From the NCBI RefSeq assembly GCF_010723305.1, contig NZ_BLKW01000004.1, positions 1,178,001 through 1,242,000 of the forward strand: a stretch of DNA of 64,000 nt. Reading direction: 5' to 3'. Shown in pieces: positions 55,878 through 64,000 of the stretch; the first letter of the stretch is position 1, and the number at the start of each line of letters is the position of its first letter. Position numbers and translations under genes: made by a program. Below the pieces are notes generated by a model. That model searched no databases. It was not told the origin of the DNA and saw nothing but the letters and a program-made list of their open reading frames with translations. The DNA is from Mycobacterium botniense (GTDB lineage: Bacteria > Actinomycetota > Actinomycetes > Mycobacteriales > Mycobacteriaceae).

Positions 55878-57068
55878 AAGGGCCTGCATGCCGCATACCC
55901 GGTTTTCGCCGAGGCGTTCGACACCGTCGTAGCCGAGCTGGACCGGCACCTGTTACGTCCACTGCGTGAGGTGATGTGGGGCACAGACGAAAATCTTCTG
56001 AACACAACAGAGTTCGCCCAGCCCGCGCTGTTCGCAGTGGAAGTGGCGTTGTTCCGGTTGCTTGACTCCTGGGGAATCCGGCCCGATTTCGTGATGGGCC
56101 ATTCGGTCGGTGAACTCACCGCAGCGCACGTCGCTGGTGTCCTCTCACTGGAGAACGCGGCGGTATTGGTGGCTGCGCGGGGGCGGTTCATGCAATCCTT
56201 GACCGCTGGCGGCGCCATGGTCGCCGTGCAGGCCACCGAAGAGGAAGTGCAGCCGCTGCTGGGCGCCGATGCCGGTATCGCCGCGATCAACGGTCCGGCG
56301 TCGGTGGTGATCTCCGGAGCTGAGGCCGCGGTGAGCGCCGTCGCCGAGCAGCTGCGCGGCCAGGGCCGCAAGGTTCACAGATTGGCTGTCTCGCACGCGT
56401 TCCACTCCCCGCTGATGGAACCCATGGTCGACGAATTCGGCGCTGTTGCCGCGGAACTCGCCGTCGGACAGCCCGTCATTCCGATCATCTCCAACATCAC
56501 CGGTGAATCGGCAGCACACGACTTCGCTTCGGCCGACTACTGGAAACGTCACATCCGTCAGCCGGTACGCTTCGCCGACAGCATCCGCTTCGCCCACTCA
56601 GCCGGGGTGACGCGTTTCCTCGAAGTCGGGCCGACGGGCGGTTTGACAGCAGCCGTCGCGGAATCGCTGCCGGACGCTGACCCGCTGCTGGTGTCGACGC
56701 TGCGCAAAGACCGCCCCGAGCCCGACACGCTGGCGAACGCCGCTGCGGGGGTGTTTGTGTCGGGTGTGGGGGTGGATTGGCGGGTTGTGTTGGCGGGTGG
56801 GGGTTTTGTGGAGTTGCCGACGTATGCGTTTGAGCGGCGGCGGTTTTGGCTTGCTGGTGATGGTGCGTCGGTGGATGCGGCGGGGTTGGGTTTGCAGGCG
56901 GGGGCATCCGTTGGTGGGTGCGGTGGTGGAGTTGCCGGCGTCTGGGGGGGTGGTGTTGACGGGGCGGCTGTCGGTGGCGGTGCAGGGGTGGTTGGCAGAT
57001 CATGCGGTGTCGGGGGTGGTGGTGTTTCCGGGTGCGGGGTTTGTGGAGTTGGTGATCCGCGCCGGTGA
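51156..57068 (+). CDS. pks12: Pks12 fragment 2: DH1 rest, ER1, KR1, ACP1, KS2, AT2, start of DH2
   Basis: 1970-codon open frame; the ATG at 51156 is not a real start, merely where the frame resumes. Order: DH1 remainder (about 10-150), ER1 (about 340-650, NADPH loop [15 protein letters not shown]), KR1 (about 660-900, [18 protein letters not shown] and Tyr in GQANYAAAN), ACP1 (about 950-1020, [13 protein letters not shown]), KS2 ([10 protein letters not shown]), AT2 with [14 protein letters not shown] and HAFH, predicting malonyl-CoA. About 28 residues between KS2 and AT2 are read out of frame (55528-55612). The end after about 56900 is again out of frame. Confidence 0.88.
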   Translation: MCIRGLADGAWVSHAEGVLRPGVVEPVADLSVWPPVGAAPVDVGDGYAGLAARGYGYGAAFRGLTALWRRGDEVFAEVALPEAAGGVGGFGVHPVLVDAALHALLMAGAEGAEGAVLVPFCWQGVSLHAAGASAVRVRVAPAGPSAVSIELADGLGLPVLSVAAMRARPVSAQQLRAAVSGVGPDRLFELVWSAVSAAAGAGVQSYELFESVPAEGPAGVAERTRQVLAVVQSWVAERDGGVLVVLTRGAVGLPGERVRDLAGAAVWGLVRSAQTEHPGRLVLADVDGPLDDAAVAAILGAGEPQVCVRGGRVYVPRVHASRAVDSVLVPPGDGPWRLGLSSAGTFENLILEPVPHADAPLQPGQVRVAVRAIAANFRDVMITLGMFTHDALLGGEAAGVVVEVGPGVTEFAVGDRVMGFFPDGSGTLVAGDVRLLLPMPADWSYAQAAGVSAVFMTAYYAFVHLAEVKAGQRVLVHAATGGVGMAAVQLARHLGLEVFATASRPKWDTLRAMGFDDDHIADSRTLEFEQKFRAVTGGRGVDVVLDSLAGDFVDASLRLVAPGGVFLEMGKTDIRDPAVVAQHHPGVRYRAFDLFEPGRVRMHQYLLELAELFDAKILKPLPVTVFDVRRAPAALRYLSQARHVGKVVLTMPDAWAAGTVLITGGTGMAGSALARHLVDRHGVRHLLLVSRRGPDAPGAAELVSELTQAGAHVRVVACDAADRDALAAVLADIPHQCPLSAVIHAAGIVDDAVITSLTPERLDAVLRAKVDAAWNLHELTRELDVSAFVMFSSLAGLVGSSGQANYAAANSYLDALAMYRRAHGLPATALAWGLWQQASTMTGGLADTDRARLSRGGVLGLPTAEALELLDTALIVDEPVQIAARIDLAALRAASATPGLVPPMFGDLIHAPARRHVDESLAATKSKSALAQRLHGLPDEEQHAVLLDLVRSHIATVLGNISPDAVDPDKAFQELGFDSLTAVELRNRLKAATGLSLSPTLIFDYPTPRGLATYIRTELAGVPQEIKHIPAARPAGDDPVAIVGMACRFPGGVDCPEALWEMLVEGRDVVSEFPTDRGWDLAGLFNPDPDVPGACYTRTGGFVDGVADFDPGFFGIGPSEALAMDPQQRMFLELAWEALERAGIDPMSLRGSATGVFAGIMTQGYGMFAAEPVEGFRLTGQLSSVASGRVAYVLGLEGPAVSVDTACSSSLVALHMAVASLRSGECDLALAGGVTVNATPDIFVEFSRWRGLSPDGRCKAFAGAADGTGFSEGGGMVVVERLSDAQRLGHPVLAVVRGSAVNQDGASNGLTAPNGPSQQRVVRAALANAGLSPAEVDVVEGHGTGTTLGDPIEAQALLATYGQNRSQPLWLGSIKSNMGHTQAAAGVAGVIKMVLALRHEWLPATLHVDRPSPHVDWSAGQVALLTEGRPWPAAGRVRRAGVSSFGISGTNAHVILEAARRSRRGPSRPRVRRCWRGWCRRKPRRVGAQAARLREFVGARPGLDALDVGWSLAGRSVFEHRAVVLGADREQLLAGLSQLAEGIPGAGVISGSAAPSGKTVFIFPGQGSQWLGMGKGLHAAYPVFAEAFDTVVAELDRHLLRPLREVMWGTDENLLNTTEFAQPALFAVEVALFRLLDSWGIRPDFVMGHSVGELTAAHVAGVLSLENAAVLVAARGRFMQSLTAGGAMVAVQATEEEVQPLLGADAGIAAINGPASVVISGAEAAVSAVAEQLRGQGRKVHRLAVSHAFHSPLMEPMVDEFGAVAAELAVGQPVIPIISNITGESAAHDFASADYWKRHIRQPVRFADSIRFAHSAGVTRFLEVGPTGGLTAAVAESLPDADPLLVSTLRKDRPEPDTLANAAAGVFVSGVGVDWRVVLAGGGFVELPTYAFERRRFWLAGDGASVDAAGLGLQAGASVGGCGGGVAGVWGGGVDGAAVGGGAGVVGRSCGVGGGGVSGCGVCGVGDPRR

Positions 57069-57816
57069 TGAGGTGGGTTGTGGGGTGGTTGAGGAGTTGA
57101 CGTTGGCGGCGCCGTTGGTGGTGCCGGCGTCGGGGTCGGTGGCGGTGCAGGTGGTGGTGGGTGCTGCTGAGGAGTCGGGTCGGCGGGGGGTGTGGGTGTA
57201 TTCGCGGGTTGATGCTGATGGGGCGTGGGTCAGTCATGCCGAGGGGGTGTTGCGGCCGGGGGTGGTGGAGCCGGTGGCGGATTTGTCGGTGTGGCCGCCG
57301 GTGGGTGCCGCCCCGGTGGATGTGGGTGATGGGTATGCGGGGTTGGCGGCGCGTGGGTATGGCTATGGTGCGGCGTTTCGGGGGTTGACTGCGCTGTGGC
57401 GTCGTGGTGATGAGGTGTTTGCTGAGGTGGCGTTGCCGGAGGCGGCGGGGGGTGTGGGTGGTTTTGGTGTGCACCCGGTGCTGGTGGATGCGGCGTTGCA
57501 TGCGTTGTTGATGGCCGGTGCTGAGGGTGCCGAGGGTGCGGTGTTGGTGCCGTTTTGTTGGCAGGGGGTGTCGTTGCACGCTGCTGGTGCCAGTGCGGTG
57601 CGGGTGCGTGTCGCGCCGGCGGGTCCGTCGGCGGTGTCGATTGAGTTGGCTGATGGGTTGGGGTTGCCGGTGTTGTCGGTGGCGGCGATGCGGGCTCGCC
57701 CGGTCAGTGCGCAGCAGTTGCGGGCGGCGGTGTCGGGGGTTGGCCCGGATCGGTTATTTGAGCTGGTGTGGTCGGCGGTGTCTGCGGCGGCGGGTGCGGG
57801 GGGTGCAGTCTTATGA
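56900..57816 (+). CDS. pks12: Pks12 fragment 3: DH2
   Basis: The frame resuming after the G-run at about 56900 encodes [17 protein letters not shown] and the complete DH active site [17 protein letters not shown] (HxxxGxxxxP), then the double-hotdog remainder to about [15 protein letters not shown]. It ends at a stop created by one extra G near 57800 (6 Gs here, 5 at the same site in module 1). No ribosome-binding site of its own. Confidence 0.85.
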
Positions 57817-60487
57817 GCTGTTTGAGTCGGTGCCTGCTGAGGGGCCGGCGGGGGTGGCTGAGCGGACCCGTCAGGTGCTGGCTGTGGTGCAGTCGTGGGT
57901 GGCTGAGCGTGATGGGGGGGTGTTGGTGGTGCTTACCCGGGGTGCGGTGGGGTTGCCCGGTGAGCGGGTCAGGGATTTGGCGGGGGCCGCGGTGTGGGGG
58001 TTGGTGCGTTCGGCGCAGACCGAGCATCCGGGCCGGTTGGTGCTTGCCGATGTGGATGGGCCGCTCGATGATGCGGCGGTGGCGGCGATTTTGGGTGCTG
58101 GGGAGCCGCAGGTGTGTGTGCGCGGTGGGCGGGTTTATGTGCCGCGGGTGCATGCCAGTCGGGCGGTGGATTCGGTGCTGGTGCCCCCCGGGGATGGGCC
58201 CTGGCGGTTGGGGCTCAGCAGTGCGGGCACCTTCGAGAACCTGATCCTTGAACCGGTTCCCCACGCCGATGCCCCGCTGCAGCCCGGCCAGGTCCGCGTC
58301 GCCGTGCGCGCTATCGCCGCCAACTTCCGCGACGTCATGATCACCCTGGGTCTTTACCCCGACGACGACGCGGCCATGGGTATCGAGGCCACCGGCACGG
58401 TCATCGAAACCTGTTCAGCAGGTGGTCGTTTCGCTGTAGGCGACCGGGTGATGGGGTTCTTCCCCGACGGCAGCGGCACAACCGCGGTCACCGACGAGCG
58501 GCTGCTGGCCGAAGTACCGACGGGCTGGTCGCACACCGACGCCGCGACCGCATCAGTCGGCTTCGCCACCGCCTACTACGCTTTTGTGCACCTGGCCGAG
58601 GTGAAGGCGGGGCAGCGGGTGTTGGTGCATGCCGCCACTGGGGGGGTGGGGATGGCTGCGGTGCAGTTGGCCCGTCATTTGGGGTTGGAGGTTTTCGCGA
58701 CCGCCAGCCGGCCTAAGTGGGACACGTTGCGGGCCATGGGTTTTGACGATGATCACATCGCCGACTCGCGCACGCTGGAGTTTGAGCAGAAGTTCCGTGC
58801 GGTCACCGGGGGGCGCGGTGTGGATGTGGTGCTTGACTCGCTGGCCGGTGATTTCGTGGACGCTTCGCTGCGGCTGGTCGCCCCCGGCGGGGTGTTTTTG
58901 GAGATGGGCAAGACCGATATCCGCGACCCCGCCGTGGTGGCCCAGCACCACCCCGGTGTGCGCTACCGCGCCTTCGACCTCTTCGAAGCCGGCGCGGACG
59001 GCATCCGGCGCATCCTCGCCGACCTGACCGCGATGTTCACCGAGAAGGCGCTCAAGCCGTTGCCGGTGACGGTGTTTGATGTGCGTCGCGCGCCGGCGGC
59101 GCTGCGGTATCTGAGTCAGGCCCGTCATGTGGGCAAGGTGGTGCTGACGATGCCGGATGCGTGGGCGGCGGGCACGGTGCTGATCACCGGTGGCACCGGG
59201 ATGGCCGGTTCGGCGTTGGCGCGTCATCTGGTGGACCGCCACGGGGTGCGGCACCTGCTGTTGGTGAGCCGGCGCGGCCCGGATGCGCCCGGCGCGGCGG
59301 AGTTGGTCAGCGAGTTGACCCAGGCCGGCGCTCATGTGCGGGTGGTGGCCTGCGACGCCGCCGATCGCGACGCCCTGGCGGCAGTGCTCGCGGATATTCC
59401 GCACCAGTGTCCGCTGTCGGCGGTGATCCATGCGGCCGGGATCGTCGCCGACGCGGTGATCACCTCGTTGACGCCGGAGCGTCTTGATGCGGTGTTGCGC
59501 GCCAAGGTGGATGCGGCGTGGAATCTGCACGAGCTGACCCGGGAGCTGGATGTGTCGGCGTTCGTGATGTTCTCGTCGCTGGCCGGGCTGGTGGGCTCCT
59601 CGGGGCAGGCCAACTACGCGGCGGCCAACTCCTACCTCGACGCGCTGGCCATGTACCGGCGCGCCCACGGTCTACCGGCGACGGCGCTGGCCTGGGGCCT
59701 GTGGCAGCAGGCCAGCACCATGACCGGCGGCCTGGGCGCGACTGATTACGCCCGGTTTGCCCGAGACGGCGTCGTGGCGATGTCGCTGGCCGAAGCGCTC
59801 GAGCTCTTCGACACCGCGATCATCGTCAACGAACCCTTCCTGCTGCCGGCCCGCATCGACCTGGCGGCCTTGCGGACCAAATTCGACGACGGCACCCTGC
59901 CGCCGATGTTCGTTGATCTGATCAACGCCCCCGCCCGTCGCCGTGTCGACGATTCGCTGGCCGCCGCTAAATCGAAATCGGCTCTGCTGCAACGTCTCGA
60001 AGGGCTCTCCGACGAGGAGCAGCACGCGGTGCTGCTGGATCTGGTGCGCTCGCACATCGCCACCGTGCTGGGCAACATCAGCCCCGACGCGGTCGACCCG
60101 GACAAGGCGTTCCAGGAACTGGGCTTCGACTCGCTGACCGCCGTCGAAATGCGCAACCGGCTCAAAGCCGCAACCGGGCTGTCACTGTCACCCACCCTGA
60201 TCTTCGACTACCCCAACTCTGCAGCGTTGGCCGGCTACTTCCGTCAAGAACTGCTGGGCACCGCGGCGCAGGACGGCCACCAGCCCGCGCCCGGGGAAGC
60301 GGAGATCCAACGGGTAGTGGCTTCGATCCCGGTCAAGCGTCTGCGGCAAGCCGGAGTGCTGGATTTGTTGCTCAAGCTGGCGAATGAAACCGACGGGGCC
60401 GCCGACTCGGAGAGCACCGAGAAACAGATCGCGGATATGGACCTCGACGACTTGGTCAACGCTGCACTGCGTGACGACGACGAGTAA
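57800..60487 (+). CDS. pks12: Pks12 fragment 4: ER2, KR2, ACP2, C-terminal tail
   Basis: Frame from about 57800 to TAA 60485-60487. ER2 has its own middle segment ([19 protein letters not shown]) and then the shared [17 protein letters not shown]2 has [18 protein letters not shown] and [15 protein letters not shown]2 has [15 protein letters not shown]. The C-terminal about 100 residues ([34 protein letters not shown]) are acidic and probably form the docking partner of the N-terminal coiled coil. There is no thioesterase, as expected for Pks12. Confidence 0.88.
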   Translation, partial: GVQSYELFESVPAEGPAGVAERTRQVLAVVQSWVAERDGGVLVVLTRGAVGLPGERVRDLAGAAVWGLVRSAQTEHPGRLVLADVDGPLDDAAVAAILGAGEPQVCVRGGRVYVPRVHASRAVDSVLVPPGDGPWRLGLSSAGTFENLILEPVPHADAPLQPGQVRVAVRAIAANFRDVMITLGLYPDDDAAMGIEATGTVIETCSAGGRFAVGDRVMGFFPDGSGTTAVTDERLLAEVPTGWSHTDAATASVGFATAYYAFVHLAEVKAGQRVLVHAATGGVGMAAVQLARHLGLEVFATASRPKWDTLRAMGFDDDHIADSRTLEFEQKFRAVTGGRGVDVVLDSLAGDFVDASLRLVAPGGVFLEMGKTDIRDPAVVAQHHPGVRYRAFDLFEAGADGIRRILADLTAMFTEKALKPLPVTVFDVRRAPAALRYLSQARHVGKVVLTMPDAWAAGTVLITGGTGMAGSALARHLVDRHGVRHLLLVSRRGPDAPGAAELVSELTQAGAHVRVVACDAADRDALAAVLADIPHQCPLSAVIHAAGIVADAVITSLTPERLDAVLRAKVDAAWNLHELTRELDVSAFVMFSSLAGLVGSSGQANYAAANSYLDALAMYRRAHGLPATALAWGLWQQASTMTGGLGATDYARFARDGVVAMSLAEALELFDTAIIVNEPFLLPARIDLAALRTKFDDGTLPPMFVDLINAPARRRVDDSLAAAKSKSALLQRLEGLSDEEQHAVLLDLVRSHIATVLGNISPDAVDPDKAFQELGFDSLTAVEMRNRLKAATGLSLSPTLIFDYPNSAALAGYFRQELLGTAAQDGHQPAPGEAEIQRVVASIPVKRLRQAGVLDLLLKLANETDGAADSESTEKQIADMDLDDLVNAALRDDDE

Positions 60488-60502
60488 GCCTGAGGTCAGC
60501 AC

Positions 60503-63175
60503 GTGAGAGTCGCCGTCACCGGAGCGAGCGGAGTGGTCGGCCGCGGCGTCGCCGCCCGGCTGCTCAGCCAGGGCCATGAGGTCGTCGGGTTGGGACGCCG
60601 TCGGCCCGCAAGCTGGCCGAGCTCAGTCGATTTCGTTGAGAGTGATATTCGTGACGCCGCCGCGGTGCGGCGCGCCATCGACGGTGCCGAAGTCGTCGCA
60701 CACTGCGCGTGGGCGGGTAGCCCGCTCACCGACGAGCAGACCGGCCGCCAGGTCAACCTCGACGGCACCGCCAATGTGCTCGCCGCGATGGCCGATACCG
60801 GTACCCGGCGCATCGTGTTCGGTTCGTCAGCACTCGTCTACCGCGGTCGCCCGCCCTCGGCGCCGCCGGTGAGCGAACGTGACCACACCGGCCCGGCATC
60901 GGTGCATGCCCGCGTCGAGCACATGCTGGCAGCGTCCGGCGCCGAATGGGTGGCCATCCGCTGCGCGCTCATCCTCGGCCGCGATGTCGACAATTGGGTG
61001 CGCCGGCTGCTGGGGGTCCCCCTGCTGCCCGGTATCGCCGGGTGCGATCGGCCGCTGCAGGTGGTGCATACCGACGACGTGCATCGAGTGTTCGTGTGGG
61101 CGATCCTCGACACCGCCGCGCCCAGCGGGCCGGTCAACCTCGCGGCGCCGGGTGAGTCGACGCTGCGCGACATCGCCGCTGCGATTAGGCGCCCGATAGT
61201 GCCAATCCCTCGGAAGTACAAAAGATTTCGGCGATTCGTGCCCGGATGGCTCGCCGAGCTGGAGACGCTCTCCAGTGCGCCGCTGATGGAGACCTGCAGG
61301 CTGCGCGAGGTGTCGGGGTTCACGCCGGTGTGGCACGCGGCCGAATGTGTCGACGACTTCGCGCTGGCCGTGCGGGGGCAGGTCAGCCTGGGCACACGCA
61401 TGGTGTCGCTGCCGTGGCGGCTGCGCCATGTGCCGGACATCCCCGCGGCGGACGCCCCGGCCGCCGACGGAGTGGTGCCCAGATTGGCCGGCCCGGAAGG
61501 GCTCAACGGCGAATTCGACACCCCCATCGACCCGCGATTCCCGACTTTTCTGGCCACCAACTTGTCGGAGGCACTACCCGGGCCGTTCACGCCGTCGTCG
61601 GCGTCGGTGACAGTGCGCGGCCTGCGGGCAGGCGGTGCGCTCATCGCCGAACGGCTGCGCCCCGGCGGGCTGGTTGAGCGGGAGATCGCGATACGAACCG
61701 TCGCGGTGTTCGCGCATCGGCTCTACGGCGCTATCACGTCTGCGCATTTCATGGCCGAGACCGTGCCGTTCGCCAAACCGGCGACGATCGTGGCCAACAG
61801 CGGGTTCTTCGGTCCCAGCGCGGCCGCGTTGCCGATCTTCGGCGAGCAGCGGCTGCCCTCGCCGTCCAGCCGCGTGGCCAAACCGCTGCGCACCCTCCGC
61901 AATATCGGGGTCTTCGGTATCAACCTGGTCGGTCTGAGTGCCGGCGCTGCCCGCGAAACCCGGGACTACATCAGCGATATCGCGCGGCTGGAGAGATTGG
62001 CCGGCGACGATCTCACCCGGCTGGACGAGCGGCGGCTGCTCAGCCTGATCCTGCTGGCCCGTGATCACGTGGTGCACGGCTGGGTGCTGGCCTCGGGATC
62101 GTTCATGTTATGCGCCGCGTTCAACGCGATGCTGCGCGGGTTGTGCGGGCGAGCCACTGCGCCACCGGCGGGACCGGAGCTGGTCAGTGCGCGACCGCTG
62201 GACGCGGTCTACCGCCTGGTGACCGCAGCCCGCCGTGATCCGGTTGTCAGTAGTCTGCTTGCGCAGCCGGGTAAGCACCTAGACGCGCTGGCCGCGCAGG
62301 CCCCGGATTTTCTCGCCGCGCTGCGCGCCGAGTTGGCATCGATCGGACACCGCGGCCCGGCCGAGGTGGAGATGCGGGCAAGCACCTATGGCGATGACCC
62401 GGAGCTGCTGGTGTCGATGGTGGCCAAGTCGTTGCGCGCAGCCGCGACACCGCGGCCTGAACATCAGGCTATTCCGTTGCGGGCCCGGCCCATTGCCGTG
62501 CTGGCAGCAAACCAGCTGCGCGGCCGCGAGGTTCGTCGCGACACGATGGTGCGCGCCATCTGGGTGCTGCGGCGGCTGCTCCGCGAGTACGGGCGCCGCC
62601 TTGCGGACCGCGGTGTCTTCCGGACCGCCGACGACGTGTTTTACCTGCTGGTCGATGAACTCGACGCATGGCCGCCAGACATTTCGGCCCTGGTGGCACG
62701 CCGCCGCGCCGAACAACGCCGGCTGGCCACGGTGGCTCCTCCCGCGGTCTTCAGCGGCAGCTGGCAGCCGGGCAGCACCTTGGCGACTGTCTTGGCCCCC
62801 GGAGAAACCCTGCACGGTGTGGGCGTGTGCGGCGGAAGGGTCCGGGGCCGGGTGCGTATCGTGCGCCCGGAGACCATCGACGAGCTCGAGCCGGGTGAGG
62901 TCCTGGTGGCCGAGGTGACCGACGTCGGGTATACCGCCGCGTTCTCCTATGCGGCCGCAGTGGTTACGGAGCTGGGCGGACCGATGTCGCACGCCGCGGT
63001 GGTGGCCCGCGAGTTCGGGTTCCCCTGTGTGGTGGATGTCGCGGGCGCGACGCGGCGGCTGCCGCCGGGAGCGCTCGTGGAGGTCGACGGCGCTGCGGGG
63101 GAGATCCGGCTGCTGGAACTCGCCGCCGACGACTCGTCGCTGCCGTGGACTGACCGCAACCGCATGCGGCCATAG
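60503..63175 (+). CDS. NAD-dependent epimerase / PEP-utiliser swivelling domain fusion (Rv2047c homologue)
   Basis: 890 residues. The N-terminus is an extended SDR (VAVTGASGVVGRGVAARLL; substrate-side loops to about 290). A middle region (about 320-800) is helical and of unknown family. The C-terminus (about 770-880) is the phosphohistidine swivelling domain of PEP synthase-like enzymes, with His in TELGGPMSHAAVVAREFGFP (about 832), but no ATP-grasp domain is evident. GTG 60503 starts 15 nt after pks12, so it is very likely cotranscribed and used in mycoketide or phosphomycoketide metabolism. Reaction unknown. Confidence 0.85.
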   Translation: MRVAVTGASGVVGRGVAARLLSQGHEVVGLGRRRPASWPSSVDFVESDIRDAAAVRRAIDGAEVVAHCAWAGSPLTDEQTGRQVNLDGTANVLAAMADTGTRRIVFGSSALVYRGRPPSAPPVSERDHTGPASVHARVEHMLAASGAEWVAIRCALILGRDVDNWVRRLLGVPLLPGIAGCDRPLQVVHTDDVHRVFVWAILDTAAPSGPVNLAAPGESTLRDIAAAIRRPIVPIPRKYKRFRRFVPGWLAELETLSSAPLMETCRLREVSGFTPVWHAAECVDDFALAVRGQVSLGTRMVSLPWRLRHVPDIPAADAPAADGVVPRLAGPEGLNGEFDTPIDPRFPTFLATNLSEALPGPFTPSSASVTVRGLRAGGALIAERLRPGGLVEREIAIRTVAVFAHRLYGAITSAHFMAETVPFAKPATIVANSGFFGPSAAALPIFGEQRLPSPSSRVAKPLRTLRNIGVFGINLVGLSAGAARETRDYISDIARLERLAGDDLTRLDERRLLSLILLARDHVVHGWVLASGSFMLCAAFNAMLRGLCGRATAPPAGPELVSARPLDAVYRLVTAARRDPVVSSLLAQPGKHLDALAAQAPDFLAALRAELASIGHRGPAEVEMRASTYGDDPELLVSMVAKSLRAAATPRPEHQAIPLRARPIAVLAANQLRGREVRRDTMVRAIWVLRRLLREYGRRLADRGVFRTADDVFYLLVDELDAWPPDISALVARRRAEQRRLATVAPPAVFSGSWQPGSTLATVLAPGETLHGVGVCGGRVRGRVRIVRPETIDELEPGEVLVAEVTDVGYTAAFSYAAAVVTELGGPMSHAAVVAREFGFPCVVDVAGATRRLPPGALVEVDGAAGEIRLLELAADDSSLPWTDRNRMRP

Positions 63176-63180
63176 CAGGG

Positions 63181-63867
63181 TCAGCAGCTGAACTTTGCTC
63201 CGACGCCGTCCGGAGGCGGAACCGGACGCAGGCAGCCGAAGGGTTCGACACCGGCGGCGGCGAGCCGGACCGCCGACCGATAGGCGTAGTTCACACAGAA
63301 CAGGCCGACGTGATCGGCGCGGCAACGAAAATCACCGAATGACAACGACGAGCCGTCCGGCAGCTGCGGTCCGTCACCGTCGATGAACGGCCCCGGATCA
63401 GCACGAGCCGATCCGACCTGCAGGCTTGAGCCGCTGAAATCGACCCAGCCGCCCTTCCATTCGCCGTAGGCTGTCGCCGGGCGCGGCAGCGGTGTGGACA
63501 GATCGACCAGGCAGGACAGCGTTGCGCCGCTGTGTTTGGTGTCGGTCATGCAGCGAACTTTGCCGGCCGGGCCTGAGGGGCCCGTGAACGCGATGTCGTC
63601 GCCGAGTTCGGTGGTGGTGCCGTCGCGGATCGCGCTGTGATAGCGGGCCGCGTCGGCGGGGGCGGCGGCCTCCACCCAGGCGATGACATCGGCGATCGGC
63701 GCGCCCGCCCCCGGGGCGCTTCGCGGCACCGGCGGCTTGGCCGGGGGCGCGGCGACGGGTGCCGTGGTGGACAGGGACACGGTGGTGGTCGGATGCGAGT
63801 GACTGCCGATGGCATGTGAACACCCGGCGACCAGCAGCGACACCGCGACCAGCATGCTGACCCGCAT
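63181..63867 (-). CDS. lppI: lipoprotein LppI
   Basis: 228 residues. Signal peptide with lipobox LLVAGC (Cys about 16), a Thr/Pro/Ala-rich linker (about 22-52), then a globular domain with conserved cysteines (CMTDT, LSCLVDL, FRCRADHVGLFCVNY, GCLRP, terminal C). Matches Rv2046 LppI in position, next to the Rv2047c homologue and converging on it. Exported and lipid-anchored; function unknown. Confidence 0.87.
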   Translation of the reverse strand: MRVSMLVAVSLLVAGCSHAIGSHSHPTTTVSLSTTAPVAAPPAKPPVPRSAPGAGAPIADVIAWVEAAAPADAARYHSAIRDGTTTELGDDIAFTGPSGPAGKVRCMTDTKHSGATLSCLVDLSTPLPRPATAYGEWKGGWVDFSGSSLQVGSARADPGPFIDGDGPQLPDGSSLSFGDFRCRADHVGLFCVNYAYRSAVRLAAAGVEPFGCLRPVPPPDGVGAKFSC

Positions 63868-63940
63868 GCGGCCAGGTTAGCCGCCGCGCGTAGCTGACCT
63901 GCCGTCCACGCCCAGCGTGGCGCCCGGCTAGCGTCAACGC

Positions 63941-64000
63941 ATGCACAGACGGATCGTTCGGGTTCACACCGCCGCCGGCAGCGTCGAAGGTTTCACCCGC
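63941..64000 (+). CDS. start of a carboxylesterase (LipT-like), cut by window end
   Basis: ATG 63941 begins a frame (HRRIVRVHTAAGSVEGFTR) resembling the N-terminal strand of type B carboxylesterases. The position after LppI matches Rv2045c lipT of M. tuberculosis. Only 20 codons are visible, so the identity rests mainly on synteny. Confidence 0.55.
   Translation, partial: MHRRIVRVHTAAGSVEGFTR

Larger units (their letters stand above)
50741..59735 (+). repeat. pks12 internal repeat B (end of AT linker through KR)
   Basis: Bases about 50741-53691 and 56740-59735 are near-identical apart from indels in the DH region and a divergent ER patch (about 52310-52540 versus 58352-58580). All uncompensated frame breaks in pks12 lie within this repeat. 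Confidence 0.85.
48141..60487 (+). pseudogene. pks12: pks12, mycoketide synthase gene interrupted by indels
   Basis: The 12.3-kb span encodes, in pieces, one two-module type I polyketide synthase of about 4,100 residues (KS-AT-DH-ER-KR-ACP twice), as in M. tuberculosis Pks12, and sits between the Rv2049c and Rv2047c homologues as there. Comparing the two modules shows indels near 50950-51160, 55528-55612 (compensated), 56900 and 57800, mostly in G-runs. Pks12 builds the saturated methyl-branched mycoketide chain of mannosyl-phosphomycoketides. The breaks may be sequencing or assembly errors in this repeat, so the gene may be intact in the organism. Confidence 0.85.

Noticed and set aside
1..64000. 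CRISPR arrays, tRNA or rRNA genes, insertion sequences
   Set aside because: No regular spacer repeats, cloverleaf-like sequences or transposase genes were seen by eye.

Overview
The window is high-GC mycobacterial chromosome, most likely from a slow grower. It opens inside an ESX-5 locus (found only in slow-growing mycobacteria), carries PE, PPE and QILSS-type Esx genes, and encodes cobalamin synthesis, a Pks12-type mycoketide synthase, RbpA and split Lnt/Ppm1. I compared it with M. tuberculosis gene order from memory only. I did not identify the species.

Layout. (1) 1-7647: the 3' half of ESX-5, esxN (5' truncated)-espG5-eccD5-mycP5-eccE5-eccA5, with 4-nt or longer overlaps in the last four genes. 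(2) 7723-18907: a magnesium-acquisition island. Three M-box (ykoK) Mg2+ riboswitches sit at 10444-10614 (minus), 10970-11149 (plus) and 15463-15638 (plus), each preceded by a recognisable promoter. They lead, respectively, into a small hypothetical gene plus an NRAMP-related Mg transporter (NRMT); into PE - PRC/MgtE_N/CBS protein - second NRMT - 70-aa protein; and into a shortened PE - PPE - PPE - esxM-like - broken esxN. Directly after each M-box is a strong Shine-Dalgarno and a 26-codon reading frame starting Met-Ser, the most interesting new element here. (3) About 18928-19505: a decayed esxN and a short GNAT gene mark a synteny break relative to M. tuberculosis. (4) 19502-41321: the cobalamin cluster in inverted order (Rv2074, Rv2073c, cobLMK / cobGH-IJ / cobN, Rv2061c homologues). 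It is interrupted by mmpS-mmpL and two universal stress proteins, and by a methionine-salvage operon (fused mtnA-mtnB, mtnD, mtnC). (5) 41361-64000: dienelactone hydrolase, amidohydrolase, lnt, ppm1, rbpA, a small zinc-ribbon-like gene, pks12, a Rv2047c homologue, lppI and the start of a carboxylesterase.

How it may work together. ESX-5 exports PE/PPE proteins; PE20/PPE31-type proteins are reported to admit Mg2+ through the mycobacterial outer membrane; NRMTs would carry Mg2+ through the inner membrane; the soluble MgtE_N-CBS protein could sense cytosolic Mg2+; and M-boxes would switch all three transcripts on when Mg2+ is scarce. The assignment of Mg2+ to these particular proteins is inference from motifs and from the riboswitches.

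Quality note. pks12 is interrupted by several indels, most of them in G-runs within a 6-kb internal duplication. A compensated frameshift in the same gene suggests sequence error rather than true decay.
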